From the NCBI RefSeq assembly GCF_004854025.1, contig NZ_STGM01000006.1:62001-126000 (forward strand): 64,000 nucleotides of DNA, in the 5' to 3' direction. A program made the position numbers and the translations under genes. This stretch comes from Microbacterium hydrothermale. GTDB lineage: Bacteria > Actinomycetota > Actinomycetes > Actinomycetales > Microbacteriaceae. The notes beneath the pieces were generated by a model, which was not told where the DNA came from, made no database searches, and saw only the letters and a program-made list of their open reading frames with translations. Positions within the stretch are counted from its first letter, which is position 1; each line of letters opens with the position of its first letter. This document shows positions 1 to 8,317 of the stretch, one piece after another.

Positions 1-15
1 CCGGAGGTCCGGACG

Positions 16-2520
16 ATGAGGCGATGGTGGCGGACCCTCGTGCCGCACGCGGGCGCGCTCGGCCTCGTCGTGATCGCGGTGGCGGTGCTCGTGGCCTCCT
101 GCCTGATCGTGCCCCGCCTGCTCGAGACGGTGGCCGATCGCCGGCTCGACGCGGCGCTCGGCCCGGGCGAGGATGCGGCCGCGGTGACCCTCAGCGCCGA
201 GCTCGACGATTTCGCCCTCGGCGCCGACACGATCGCCGATATCGGCGAGACGCTCGCGACCTATCCCGACACCGTCGACCCTCCCCTGCGCGCTGCGCTG
301 GGTGAGCCGGCCTGGGTGCTCACCTTCCCTGACGTCACGGCCGTCGCCGTGGACGGGACCCTCGTGCGCGTGCGTCTGGGAACGGCCCCGGTGATGCAGG
401 CGGGGGCCGTCGTCATCGAGGGGCGTGCGCCGCGCCCGTGGACCCTCGGCGAGGCCGTCGAGGTCGTCCTCGAGCAATCGGTCGCCGCGCGCATGGGGGC
501 GGTCGTCGGGACGACTTGGAACGGCCCCGGCGGCGCGATCGTCGTCAGCGGCCTCCTCTCCGATGACGACAGTGGGCCCGTCGCGCAGGACGTCTTCCAT
601 CGCGCCGAGTCGGACCGGGTCAACGGCGCGGATCTCGTCACCGGTGGCGCCTACATCGACCCCGCCTCCGTCGCCGCTCTGGGGCCGACGCTCGCTCGTG
701 CGCAGTTCGTGGCCGACGTGCCGGTCGGCGGGGCCGGACTCGGCGCACGCGACGTCGCCGACCTGGAACGCGCCGCGAACAAGACCGCGGCCCAGGGGAC
801 GACCCTGCGCAGCGGATACCCCGTGACGGTGTCGACGCGCCTGCCCGCCCTGCTCGCGGGCCTGGTCGGGGCCCAGGACGCGCTCGTCTCGCTCACCGCC
901 CTGATCGCGGCCGCTCCGCTCGCGTCCGCTCTGCTCGTCGCGGCGCTCGCCGTCTCGGTGGTCGAGCGCCGTCGCGCGCGCGAACGCGTGCTGCGCTCGG
1001 CGCGCGGCGAGTCGACGTGGCGGCTGCAGCTCGCCGCGGCGCGCGACGCCGCGATCCCGATCGCCGCGGGGGCCCTCCTCGGCGGGGCGGCGGCGGTGTC
1101 GTCGACCCCCGACGCCGCGTCCCCGGGCATCGTGCCGGTGCTCGCGGTCGTGATCTGCGGGGTGGCCCTGGCGGCGATCGTCGCGCGGCGCACGGTCGTC
1201 GCATCCGTCGTCCCTCCCGTCCTGCGCGTCGTCGCGGAGATCGCGATGCTCCTGCTCACCCTCGTCGCTTTCGCCCTGCTGGTGAGCCGCGGCCTCCCGC
1301 CCGCCGGAGTCGATCCTCTGCTGAGCGGGGTCGTCGTCTTCGCCGCGGTCACGGCCGGGCTCATCCTCGCGCGGCTGCTCGGGTGGGGGCTCGCTCCCGC
1401 GCTGCGGGCGTCTCATCGTCGGGCGGGAGTGGCGGGCGTCCTCGCGGTCGCGCGCATCGCGCGGGGGAGCGGTCGGGCGCTGCTGATCACGGGCGTCACG
1501 ATCGCCGTCGCGACGGTCACGCTCGCGCTGGGTCTCACCCAGGTCGCGGGTGACGGTCTCGTCTCCGCCGCTCACCGCTTCGTGGGCGCCGACATCCGCG
1601 CCTGCGGAGACGCCGCCGCGACGAGCGACCTGGTCGCGCGTCAGCCCGCGGGGGCGACCGCGATGGTCGAGGTGCGTCGCCTCGCCGGCATCCCCGTCAC
1701 CGGGGAGGGGCGACTGCGGGCGGTCACGGTGCTGTCCGCGCCCACCGTCGACCTCCACCGCGTGCGCGGCGACGTCCCCGTCCTCGATCCCGGGACGCCC
1801 GCGTCCGCGGTGGTGTCGCGGTCGGCGGCCGAGTTGCTCGACGGGGGCGTGATGATCGGGGGGATCGCGGTCGCGCCGACCGCGGTGGTCGACGACGACG
1901 TCCTCCCCTCGGACGGATCCGCGTGGATCCTGCTCGACCGTCGGGATGCCGCCGACCTGACGACCGCCTCGGACACCGCGTGCGTGCTGGTGAACGCCGG
2001 CGAGGTCGCACCCGTGGCCGCGGTCGTGCGCCAGGGGCATCCCGACCTCGACGTCGTCGACGTCGCGAGCGATCTCGAGAACAGGAAGGCGGCCCCCACC
2101 GTGACCACCCTGGCGATCCTGCTGGCCGGAGCGGGCGCCGTCGCGCTGGCCGGGGCCGTCGCCATCTCAGCGGCGACGGAGGTCGCCGCCGCCCGCGAAC
2201 GGCGACGGACCGCCGCCGTTCTGCGCATGATCGGCGCGGGCCGTCCCCGCGGCGTCGTCGCGCTCGAGGTGGGGCCGTTGGCCGCGGTGGCGGCACTCGG
2301 CGGGTGGGGAGTGGGCTGGATCGGCGTCGTGGTCGTCGCCGGCGCGGGGGGATCGGCCGAGCGGCTCGGCATCGTGGCTCCCGTGTCGCCGGCTGCGGTC
2401 GCGCTCACGGCGGCCGCGGCGACGGGCGTCGTCGCGGTGATCGTCGCGACCGCGGTCGTCGTGGCGACCGGGTCGGGATGGAGTGCGCGACGCGTCGCGC
2501 GGAAGAGGGAGCGATCATGA
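16..2520 (+). CDS. FtsX-like ABC exporter permease
   Basis: Membrane subunit of a MacB/LolCDE-type ABC exporter, 834 aa. A first transmembrane helix (about residues 15-35) is followed by a roughly 240-residue extracytoplasmic domain. A first FtsX-type helix block covers about residues 285-400, with further helices to about 515. A second extracytoplasmic domain follows, and a last FtsX block lies at about 700-825, so two FtsX modules are fused in one chain as is common in actinobacteria. GGAGG at 3-7 sets the ATG at 16. The stop overlaps the ATG of the next ATPase gene (ATGA), so the three genes 16-4198 form one coupled operon. The substrate is not readable; family members move lipids, lipoproteins, peptides or drugs, or act as mechanotransmitters. 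Confidence 0.85.
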   Translation: MRRWWRTLVPHAGALGLVVIAVAVLVASCLIVPRLLETVADRRLDAALGPGEDAAAVTLSAELDDFALGADTIADIGETLATYPDTVDPPLRAALGEPAWVLTFPDVTAVAVDGTLVRVRLGTAPVMQAGAVVIEGRAPRPWTLGEAVEVVLEQSVAARMGAVVGTTWNGPGGAIVVSGLLSDDDSGPVAQDVFHRAESDRVNGADLVTGGAYIDPASVAALGPTLARAQFVADVPVGGAGLGARDVADLERAANKTAAQGTTLRSGYPVTVSTRLPALLAGLVGAQDALVSLTALIAAAPLASALLVAALAVSVVERRRARERVLRSARGESTWRLQLAAARDAAIPIAAGALLGGAAAVSSTPDAASPGIVPVLAVVICGVALAAIVARRTVVASVVPPVLRVVAEIAMLLLTLVAFALLVSRGLPPAGVDPLLSGVVVFAAVTAGLILARLLGWGLAPALRASHRRAGVAGVLAVARIARGSGRALLITGVTIAVATVTLALGLTQVAGDGLVSAAHRFVGADIRACGDAAATSDLVARQPAGATAMVEVRRLAGIPVTGEGRLRAVTVLSAPTVDLHRVRGDVPVLDPGTPASAVVSRSAAELLDGGVMIGGIAVAPTAVVDDDVLPSDGSAWILLDRRDAADLTTASDTACVLVNAGEVAPVAAVVRQGHPDLDVVDVASDLENRKAAPTVTTLAILLAGAGAVALAGAVAISAATEVAAARERRRTAAVLRMIGAGRPRGVVALEVGPLAAVAALGGWGVGWIGVVVVAGAGGSAERLGIVAPVSPAAVALTAAAATGVVAVIVATAVVVATGSGWSARRVARKRERS

Positions 2521-3524
2521 ACGATTCGGCCGCCGTCGGGCCCGTCGGGCCCCCGCACCGTCGAAGCGGGGTGGACGCCGGGGCCGAGATCGAGTGCGTC
2601 GATCTCGTGCGGATCTTCCGCGGCGCGGGCGTGGAGGTCCAGGCGCTGCAGGGGCTGAATCTGCGCGTCGAGCGCGGGGAGCTCACCGCCATCGTCGGCG
2701 CCTCGGGCTCGGGCAAGTCGACGTTGCTGTCGATCCTCTCCGGCCTGGACACCGCCAGTGCGGGTCGCGCGAGCGTCGCGGGACGCGACCTGCTCTCGCT
2801 CGGGGCGCGGCAGCGGGCGGAGTACCGGCGCCGGGTCGCCGGCTTCGTCTGGCAGCAGACCGGCCGCAACTTCCTGCCCGCGCTGACCATCCGCGAGAAC
2901 CTCGACCTCACCCTCTCGGTGGGGCGCGTGCCGCGTCGACGACGGTCTGCGCGAGCGGCGGAAGTGCTGTCGTTGCTCGACGTGCGGGCGGTGGCGGATC
3001 GGCGGCCCGGCCAGGTGACCGGTAGCGAGCGTCAGCGCGCCGCGATCGCCCTCGGCCTGGCGAACGGGTGCCGCGTGCTGTTCGCCGACGAGCCCACCGG
3101 TGAACTCGACGAGGCCTCCAGTGCGCAGGTGCTCGAGGCGATGCGCCGGGCCAATGACGAATCAGGGGTGACGGTGCTCATCGTCACGCACGACACCGGG
3201 GTGGCCGATCACGTGCGCCGGACCATCGGCATCCGCGACGGGCGCACGTCGATCGAGGTCTGGCGCGATCGTGCCGGGGGCGATGAGGCCGCTCGGGAGT
3301 ACGCCGTCCTCGACCGGGCGGGCCGCCTGCAGCTGCCGCGGGATCACATCGAGCGCCTCGGGATGCGGGATCGCGTCCGCCTGCAGCTCGAGAGCGACCA
3401 CGTGCGCGTCGAGCCCGCCGTCACCGCCGAGGAGAGCGGGTCGGCGAGAGAGGGCGCGCCGGTGACGACGGGCCCCGCGGCGACCCCCGCTCGCCCGATG
3501 ACGCGGCGGGAGCGCCGGTCGTGA
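2517..3524 (+). CDS. ABC exporter ATPase with degenerate signature and AbrB-like tail
   Basis: Nucleotide-binding subunit, 335 aa, longer than the usual 220-250 aa of LolD/MacB ATPases. Walker A GASGSGKST is at residues 61-69, Walker B VLFADEP at about 187-193 and the switch histidine at about 225. The signature normally read as LSGGQ is VTGSE (about 167-171), so one composite ATP site of a heterodimer is probably weak. Residues about 262-300 (core LDRAGRLQLPRDHIERLGM) look like a swapped-hairpin AbrB/SpoVT-type domain, after which comes a disordered tail. The ATG at 2517 overlaps the permease stop; the stop overlaps the GTG of the second ATPase. It presumably pairs with that ATPase on the permease encoded upstream (inference). 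Confidence 0.85.
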   Translation: MNDSAAVGPVGPPHRRSGVDAGAEIECVDLVRIFRGAGVEVQALQGLNLRVERGELTAIVGASGSGKSTLLSILSGLDTASAGRASVAGRDLLSLGARQRAEYRRRVAGFVWQQTGRNFLPALTIRENLDLTLSVGRVPRRRRSARAAEVLSLLDVRAVADRRPGQVTGSERQRAAIALGLANGCRVLFADEPTGELDEASSAQVLEAMRRANDESGVTVLIVTHDTGVADHVRRTIGIRDGRTSIEVWRDRAGGDEAAREYAVLDRAGRLQLPRDHIERLGMRDRVRLQLESDHVRVEPAVTAEESGSAREGAPVTTGPAATPARPMTRRERRS

Positions 3525-4198
3525 CCGGCCCGCTGTTGCGCGTCGAGGGGCTGTCCCGCGTCTACGGGACCGGCTCCGCGCGCACGGTCGCCCTGCGCGG
3601 CGCGACCCTCGAGGTGGGAGCAGGCGAACTCGTCGTGGTGAGGGGGCCGTCGGGGTCGGGCAAGACGACGCTGTTGACCCTGGCCGCGGGTCTCGACGAC
3701 CCGGATGAGGGCGCGGTGTGGGTGGACGGCGCGAAGATCACCGGTGCCACGGAGACCGAGGGGGCTCGCCTGCGGCGCGAGGTGGTGGGTTTCGTCGACC
3801 AGGAGTTCGCTCTCGTCCCCTTCCTGACCGCGGCCGAGAACATCGAGCTCCCGCTGCGCGCGTCGCGCCTCGCCGCGCGCGAGCGTCGGGCGCGGACGCG
3901 GGAGATGGTGGATGCCGTGGGGCTGAGCGATCATTCCGCGCAGAGGCCCGAGGAGATGTCGGGAGGCCAGCAGCAACGCGTCGCGGTGGCGCGGGCGCTC
4001 GTGCACCGTCCCCGTGTGCTGCTGGCGGATGAGCCGACCGCTCAGCTCGACAGCACGACGGCGTCGTCGGTGATCTCGCTGCTCGCCGAGCACGTCCGCC
4101 GACACGGGACCGCGGCGCTCGTCGCCTCGCATGACACGAGCGTTGCGGAGCGGGCCGACCGGGTGATCGAGATCCACGACGGTCGGCTCCGGGGATGA
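3521..4198 (+). CDS. ABC exporter ATPase, canonical subunit
   Basis: LolD/MacB-type ATPase of 225 aa. Walker A GPSGSGKTT lies at about residues 42-50, the signature MSGGQQQR is intact, Walker B is VLLADEP, and the switch histidine is in ASHDTS. All catalytic motifs are present, unlike the partner ATPase encoded just upstream, whose signature is degenerate. The two would therefore form an asymmetric heterodimer with one fully competent site (inference). The GTG at 3521 overlaps the previous stop by four bases. The gene ends 16 bp before a convergent phosphatase gene, with no clear terminator between them. Confidence 0.88.
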   Translation: MTGPLLRVEGLSRVYGTGSARTVALRGATLEVGAGELVVVRGPSGSGKTTLLTLAAGLDDPDEGAVWVDGAKITGATETEGARLRREVVGFVDQEFALVPFLTAAENIELPLRASRLAARERRARTREMVDAVGLSDHSAQRPEEMSGGQQQRVAVARALVHRPRVLLADEPTAQLDSTTASSVISLLAEHVRRHGTAALVASHDTSVAERADRVIEIHDGRLRG

Positions 4199-4214
4199 GG
4201 GCGCCCTGCGCGCC

Positions 4215-4832
4215 TCAGCGCCCCCGCACGTGGTTCCACTGCGTGATGACCTCGCTGCCGTGCTCGAACCCGAGTTCGCTGACCGCCGACGTGCCCAGCA
4301 CGAAGTAGCGGCCGCCCGCGGCGGTCAGTCCCAGCCAGGTTCCCGCGAGGGCGCGCAGGAAGTGCCCGTGCGAGAACAGAAGCACCTGTTCGCCGGCGCG
4401 CACCCGCGGGCGCAGTTCCGCGAGCAGCGACTCCGCCCGGACGGTGACCTGGGCGACGGATTCGCCCGGGGTCGCGCCGGCGGGCGTGCCCTCCCAGATC
4501 GTCCACGGGCGTCCGAGCTGATCCACGATCTCGGGGGTGGTGAGGCCCTCGTAGGCGCCATAGTCCCACTCGACGAGTCGCGCGTCGGTCTGCACGTCGG
4601 GGTAGCCGGCGCGCGAAGCGGTCTCGACGGCGCGCTGGAGGGGGCTCGAGAGGATCAGGTCGTAACGGCGGGTGGCGAGCAGCGTCCCCGCGAGCTCGGC
4701 CTTGTAGGCGCCGGTCTCGGTCAGCGGGATGTCGGTCAATCCGGTGTGCCGCCCGGTGCGGCTCCACGCGGTCTCGCCGTGCCGCACCAGCACGATGCGT
4801 CCGTCGGGTTCGGTCAGCTCGTCGTCCTTCAC
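4215..4832 (-). CDS. histidine phosphatase family protein (PhoE/GpmB-like)
   Basis: Cytosolic histidine phosphatase of 205 aa. LVRHGETAWS near the N-terminus carries the phospho-accepting histidine, SSPLQRA the second arginine, and FSHGHFLRA the second catalytic histidine. The GTG at 4832 is chosen because GGGAGG lies eight bases upstream. An upstream ATG at 4967 would add a cysteine-rich stretch that reads through two hairpins and is unlikely. The substrate is unknown; relatives hydrolyse sugar phosphates, phosphoglycerate or cobalamin intermediates. It lies downstream of, and on the same strand as, the transsulfuration enzyme gene at 5049-6251, with a structured 216-bp gap between them. Confidence 0.82.
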   Translation of the reverse strand: MKDDELTEPDGRIVLVRHGETAWSRTGRHTGLTDIPLTETGAYKAELAGTLLATRRYDLILSSPLQRAVETASRAGYPDVQTDARLVEWDYGAYEGLTTPEIVDQLGRPWTIWEGTPAGATPGESVAQVTVRAESLLAELRPRVRAGEQVLLFSHGHFLRALAGTWLGLTAAGGRYFVLGTSAVSELGFEHGSEVITQWNHVRGR

Positions 4833-4881
4833 GTGTCCATCCTCCCGCTGCGCCGCGGAACCCGGGCACGGGCGCACGAAG

Positions 4882-4913
4882 AAGGGCCGGTCGGAGGTGT
4901 CCGACCGGCCCTT
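4882..4913 (-). terminator. strong GC hairpin with short U tracts, terminator or attenuator
   Basis: A 13-bp perfect stem (4882-4894 with 4901-4913) has a 6-nt loop. Pyrimidine-rich tracts follow on either strand (TTTCC on plus, TTCTTC on minus). On the minus strand it lies between the transsulfuration gene and the phosphatase start, so it can act as the terminator of the former or as an attenuator in the leader of the latter. Confidence 0.65.
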
Positions 4914-4944
4914 TCCTGCACCAGAGTGTCCTGCAATCACATGT

Positions 4945-4973
4945 CGGTAGCTGCCACAGCAAAACAACTACCG
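4945..4973 (-). other. second leader hairpin
   Basis: CGGTAGCTG (4945-4953) pairs with CAACTACCG (4965-4973) in a 9-bp stem containing one G.U, with an 11-nt loop. It lies just upstream of the terminator-like hairpin on the minus strand. A TTATAG hexamer (4983-4988, minus) immediately before it may be a -10 element, which would put both hairpins in the 5' leader of the phosphatase mRNA. The -35 is poor, so the promoter call is tentative. Confidence 0.4.
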
Positions 4974-5048
4974 TGCTCTCACTCTATAACGGTCAGGTAA
5001 CGGAGGGGAAGGGGATGCCGCTCGGACATTCGAAATCCATAGGTCGGT

Positions 5049-6251
5049 TCACGCCCCGGATGCGTCGAGCGCCGCCGTGATGTCGGCGACGAGGTCGTCG
5101 GCATCCTCAAGTCCCACCGACAGCCGCAGGTGACCGAGCCGGCGGAACGGTTCGGGGTAGGTCGCGGTGCGGGGGCCGTCGGCGGCCGTGTGCACGATGA
5201 GGCTGTCGTCGTGACCGAGGGAGAACCCCGAGGTGATCAGGCGCAGCTGCGCCACGAAGCGGTTCTGCAGGTCGGGGTCGCCGTCGAGGGCGAAGGCCAT
5301 CATGCCGCCGTACGCGGCCCCGCCGAACTGCCGACGCGCGAGCTCGTGCTGGGGGTGCGACGGCAGTCCCGGGTACGCGACGAACGCGACGCGCGTGTCG
5401 GCCTCGAGCGTCTCGGCGATCCGCTGGGCCGAGGCGAAGTGCTGACGCAGCCGCAGGGGCAGGGTGACCGACCCGCGCTGGATCAGCCACGCGTTGAAGG
5501 GCGAGATCACTCCGCCGACGTCGACCATGGCATCCGCCTTGATGGGTTCGATCAGCTCGCTGCGCCCGACCACGGCCCCGCCCATCGCGTCGCCGTGACC
5601 GTTGATGTACTTCGTCAGCGAGTGCACGACGAGATCGGCGCCGTCGTCGAGGGGGCGGTAGAACGGCGGGGGAGTGAAGGTGGAGTCCACCATCAGGACG
5701 GCGCCCGCGGCGTGCGCGATCTCGGCGAGCATCGCGATGTCGGCGACCTTCGTGGTGGGGTTCGCGATGGCCTCGACGCACACGAGGCGGGTTTCGGGCC
5801 GCATCGCCGCGCGGACGGCATCCGGGTCGGTGACGTCGACGAAGGTGGCTTCGATGCCGTAGCGGCGGGGCAGGAGTTCGGTCCAGAGGCGCCAGGTGGC
5901 TTCGTAGACCACGTCGCTGACGACGACGTGGTCGCCGACGCGGACGTGGGTGAAGAACACCGCGTGCAGGGCCGCGACCCCGGATGCCAGGGCGACGGCC
6001 TGTTCGCCGTGATCGAGGGCCGCGAGCTTGCGCTCGAGCGCGAGCTGGTTGACGCCCGTGTTGCGCGTGTACAGGCCCGGTGCGGTGGCCGACCAGCTGA
6101 TCTCGCTGGGGTCTTCGGGCAGGGCGAAGGAGTTCGACATCACGAGCGGCGTGCGCAGGGCTCGGGTGCTGTCGAGCTCGATGCCGCCGTGGACGGCGAG
6201 ACTCGCGTCGCCGAGACTCGTGGCGTCGGTGCGGTCCGGGTGTGTCGTCAT
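5049..6251 (-). CDS. PLP-dependent transsulfuration enzyme (cystathionine gamma-synthase/lyase family)
   Basis: Cys/Met-metabolism PLP enzyme of 400 aa, the usual family length. The PLP-binding lysine is K214 in the motif SLTKYINGHGDAMGG; the cofactor aspartate is in VLMVDSTF (about D189), and YTRNTG (about 61-66) matches the conserved phosphate-binding tyrosine/arginine. The family includes cystathionine gamma-synthase, cystathionine and methionine gamma-lyases and O-acylhomoserine sulfhydrylases, and sequence alone does not separate them. The ATG at 6251 is taken because family homology begins a few residues later. It diverges from an Lrp/AsnC regulator across a 106-bp gap containing two palindromes, so Lrp-type, amino-acid-responsive control is likely. 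That points towards catabolism more than housekeeping synthesis (inference). Confidence 0.85.
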   Translation of the reverse strand: MTTHPDRTDATSLGDASLAVHGGIELDSTRALRTPLVMSNSFALPEDPSEISWSATAPGLYTRNTGVNQLALERKLAALDHGEQAVALASGVAALHAVFFTHVRVGDHVVVSDVVYEATWRLWTELLPRRYGIEATFVDVTDPDAVRAAMRPETRLVCVEAIANPTTKVADIAMLAEIAHAAGAVLMVDSTFTPPPFYRPLDDGADLVVHSLTKYINGHGDAMGGAVVGRSELIEPIKADAMVDVGGVISPFNAWLIQRGSVTLPLRLRQHFASAQRIAETLEADTRVAFVAYPGLPSHPQHELARRQFGGAAYGGMMAFALDGDPDLQNRFVAQLRLITSGFSLGHDDSLIVHTAADGPRTATYPEPFRRLGHLRLSVGLEDADDLVADITAALDASGA

Positions 6252-6311
6252 CTCGGAGGCCCTTTCCGTCGTCCGCGTGACGGGACGATCGATCTGAGCT
6301 ACCCTAGCGTG

Positions 6312-6344
6312 CAATATACGCATTGGCGAGTGCTGAATGAGCAC
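6312..6344. promoter_or_regulatory. two palindromes in the Lrp/PLP-enzyme divergent promoter
   Basis: CAATATACGCATTG (6312-6325) has 4-bp arms around a 6-bp core, like Lrp/AsnC sites. GTGCTGAATGAGCAC (6330-6344) has 5-bp arms around a 5-bp core. TATATT within the first, read on the minus strand, would serve as a -10 for the PLP-enzyme gene, so a bound regulator would block it. Assignment to the adjacent regulator is inferred from position. Confidence 0.5.
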
Positions 6345-6357
6345 GCAAGGAGCTGAA

Positions 6358-6801
6358 ATGGTCCGCCCCCGCACGGATGCCGTCGATGACCGCATCCTCG
6401 CTGAGCTCCACGCCGACGCGCGCATCCCCCTCGTCACGCTCGCCTCGCGCGTGCACCTCTCGCGCAACGCGGTCAAACAGCGCATGGAGCGCATGGAGCG
6501 CGACGGATTGATCGCCGGATACACCCTCGCGCGCGGGCGCGTCGATGACGGCCGCGTCACCGCGATCGTGCTCGTCTATCGCGCCGACCGCATGCGCGGC
6601 GCCGGTGTCATCACGGAGCTCGCCCGCATTCCCGAGGTCGTGCAGTGCGACATCCTGTCGGGGCAGTTCGACCTTCTCGTGACCCTCCGCGCCGACACGA
6701 TGGAACGCATCGGGCAGATCTGGGAGCGCATCGCCGCTCTCCCGGAGGTCAGTGACACGGTCACCTCGGTCTCGCTCACGCGCGTCATCGATCGCGCGTG
6801 A
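6358..6801 (+). CDS. Lrp/AsnC family transcriptional regulator
   Basis: Feast/famine regulator of 147 aa, the standard length. An N-terminal helix-turn-helix (DDRILAELHADARIPLVTLA and SRNAVKQRMERMERDGLI) is followed by an alpha-beta RAM effector domain (from about residue 65). AGGAG at 6349-6353 favours the ATG at 6358 over an in-frame ATG at 6337, which has no ribosome site. It is divergent from the PLP enzyme gene and probably controls it and itself through the palindromes between them. The effector is probably an amino acid such as methionine, cysteine or homoserine (inference). Confidence 0.88.
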   Translation: MVRPRTDAVDDRILAELHADARIPLVTLASRVHLSRNAVKQRMERMERDGLIAGYTLARGRVDDGRVTAIVLVYRADRMRGAGVITELARIPEVVQCDILSGQFDLLVTLRADTMERIGQIWERIAALPEVSDTVTSVSLTRVIDRA

Positions 6802-6876
6802 CGAGGGTCATGCGGCCCGGCGTGCCGGCCCGCTCACGCGTGGCGTTCCCCCGCTCGCGGCGCCGATGTCGGAATC

Positions 6877-6921
6877 CGGATGCCACGCCCCCGTGCTCGT
6901 GGCCGGAGGGCGTGGCATCCG
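6877..6921. terminator. bidirectional terminator between convergent genes
   Basis: A 14-bp perfect stem (6877-6890 with 6908-6921) has a 17-nt loop, in the gap between the Lrp gene and the converging aldehyde dehydrogenase gene. It has no U tract, as is common in high-GC actinobacteria. Both arms contain the GGATGCC/GGCATCC heptamer that recurs across this window. Confidence 0.65.
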
Positions 6922-6925
6922 AGGG

Positions 6926-8317
6926 TCATGCGTTGATGCACACGACCTTGGGCTGGGTCATCTCCTCGTAGGCGAAGCGCACTCCTTCGCGGCCCATGCT
7001 CCCGTACTTGGCCCCGCCGAACGGCATGCTGTCGACGCGGTAGTCGGAGGAGTCGTTGATCATGACGCCCCCGGCCTCCAGGCGCTCCGCCACGCGCAGG
7101 GCGCGGCCGAGGTCGCGGGTGAACAGCCCCGCGTGCAGGGCGTATTCGATGTCGTTCGCCTGTGCGATCGCTTCGTCCTCGGTGTCGAACGGCGCGAGGA
7201 CGACCACGGGGGCGAAGGCTTCGTCAGCCCACAGCTCGCACGAGAGAGCGACGCCCTCGATGACCGTCGGGGCGTAGACCGAGCCGTCCCGGCGATGGCC
7301 GGCGAGCACGCGCGCCCCGGCCCGCACGGCGTCGTCGACCACGTGTTCGGCGCGCTCCGCGGCATCCGTCGTGATCATGGGACCGACGTCGGTCGCCTCT
7401 TGCGTCGGATCGCCCGCGCGCAGCGCCGCGGTCGCCGCGACGAAACGCTCGCGGAAGGCGTCGTGGATCCCGCGCTGCACGAGGATGCGCTGCGCGCCGA
7501 CGCAGTTCTGCCCCGCGGCCCAGAACGCCCCCGACACGCACGCCTCGACGGCGTGCGCGAGGTCGGCGTCATCGAACACGAGCACGGGCGCATTGCCGCC
7601 GAGCTCCATCGCGAGTCGCTTGAGTCCCGCGCCGCGCGCGATCGCCTCGCCCGTGGCGAAGCCGCCGGTGAACGACACCAGGCGCGCCTCGCGTGCCGAG
7701 ACGAGCGCCGCGGCCACGTCGCGATCGCCGTGCACGACCGTCACGATCTCGTCGGGCAGGCCCGCGTCGATCAGGATGCCGACGAGGAACTCCGCCGTGA
7801 GCGGGGTATGCGGCGACGGCTTGAGAATCACCGCGTTGCCGCCGGCCAGGGCGGGTCCGAGCTTGTGCGCGACGAGGTTCAGCGCGTCGTTGTAGGGCGT
7901 GATCGCCACGACGATGCCGAGCGGTTCACGGGTGAACCACCCTCGGCGGTTCTCGGACCCCTCGAAGGCGTCGAACGGGATGACCTCGCCCGTCGCGGCG
8001 CGAGCCGTCTCGGCCGAGAGCGACAGCGTCGTCACGGCGCGGCGCACCTCCTTGCGGGCCTGTCGGACGGTCTTGCCGGCCTCGCGCACGATGAGCGCCG
8101 CCGCCTCGTCGGCGCGGTCGTCGAGCAGCTGCGCCGCCCGGTGCAGGACCGCGTGCCGGGCGAAGCGCGAGAGACCGCGCGACAGTTCGGCGCCGACGCG
8201 GGCGCGATCGAACACGGCGGGCACGTGGTCGACGCCGATGGTCGGCACGCTGCCGATCACGGAGTCGTCGAAGGGGTTGCGCACCTCGAGGGCGTCGGTG
8301 GGCATCGTCAGCGTCAT
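6926..8317 (-). CDS. NAD(P)-dependent aldehyde dehydrogenase
   Basis: Non-phosphorylating aldehyde dehydrogenase of 463 aa. Oxyanion N143 is in TPYND, K166 in LKPSPHTP binds cofactor, E238 in MELGGNAP is the general base and C272 in GQNCVGAQR is the nucleophile. It oxidises an aldehyde to an acid in the cytosol. Its start ATG (8317) overlaps the stop of the homoserine dehydrogenase gene (ATGA), so the two are translated as a pair. The coupling suggests that the aldehyde is the keto-side product of that enzyme, aspartate 4-semialdehyde, giving aspartate (inference, untested). Succinate semialdehyde or lactaldehyde are alternatives. Confidence 0.85.
   Translation of the reverse strand: MTLTMPTDALEVRNPFDDSVIGSVPTIGVDHVPAVFDRARVGAELSRGLSRFARHAVLHRAAQLLDDRADEAAALIVREAGKTVRQARKEVRRAVTTLSLSAETARAATGEVIPFDAFEGSENRRGWFTREPLGIVVAITPYNDALNLVAHKLGPALAGGNAVILKPSPHTPLTAEFLVGILIDAGLPDEIVTVVHGDRDVAAALVSAREARLVSFTGGFATGEAIARGAGLKRLAMELGGNAPVLVFDDADLAHAVEACVSGAFWAAGQNCVGAQRILVQRGIHDAFRERFVAATAALRAGDPTQEATDVGPMITTDAAERAEHVVDDAVRAGARVLAGHRRDGSVYAPTVIEGVALSCELWADEAFAPVVVLAPFDTEDEAIAQANDIEYALHAGLFTRDLGRALRVAERLEAGGVMINDSSDYRVDSMPFGGAKYGSMGREGVRFAYEEMTQPKVVCINA

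Noticed and set aside
6252-6560. N-terminal extension of the PLP enzyme
   Set aside because: The open frame continues upstream but runs antisense through the Lrp gene; enzyme homology starts just after the ATG at 6251.
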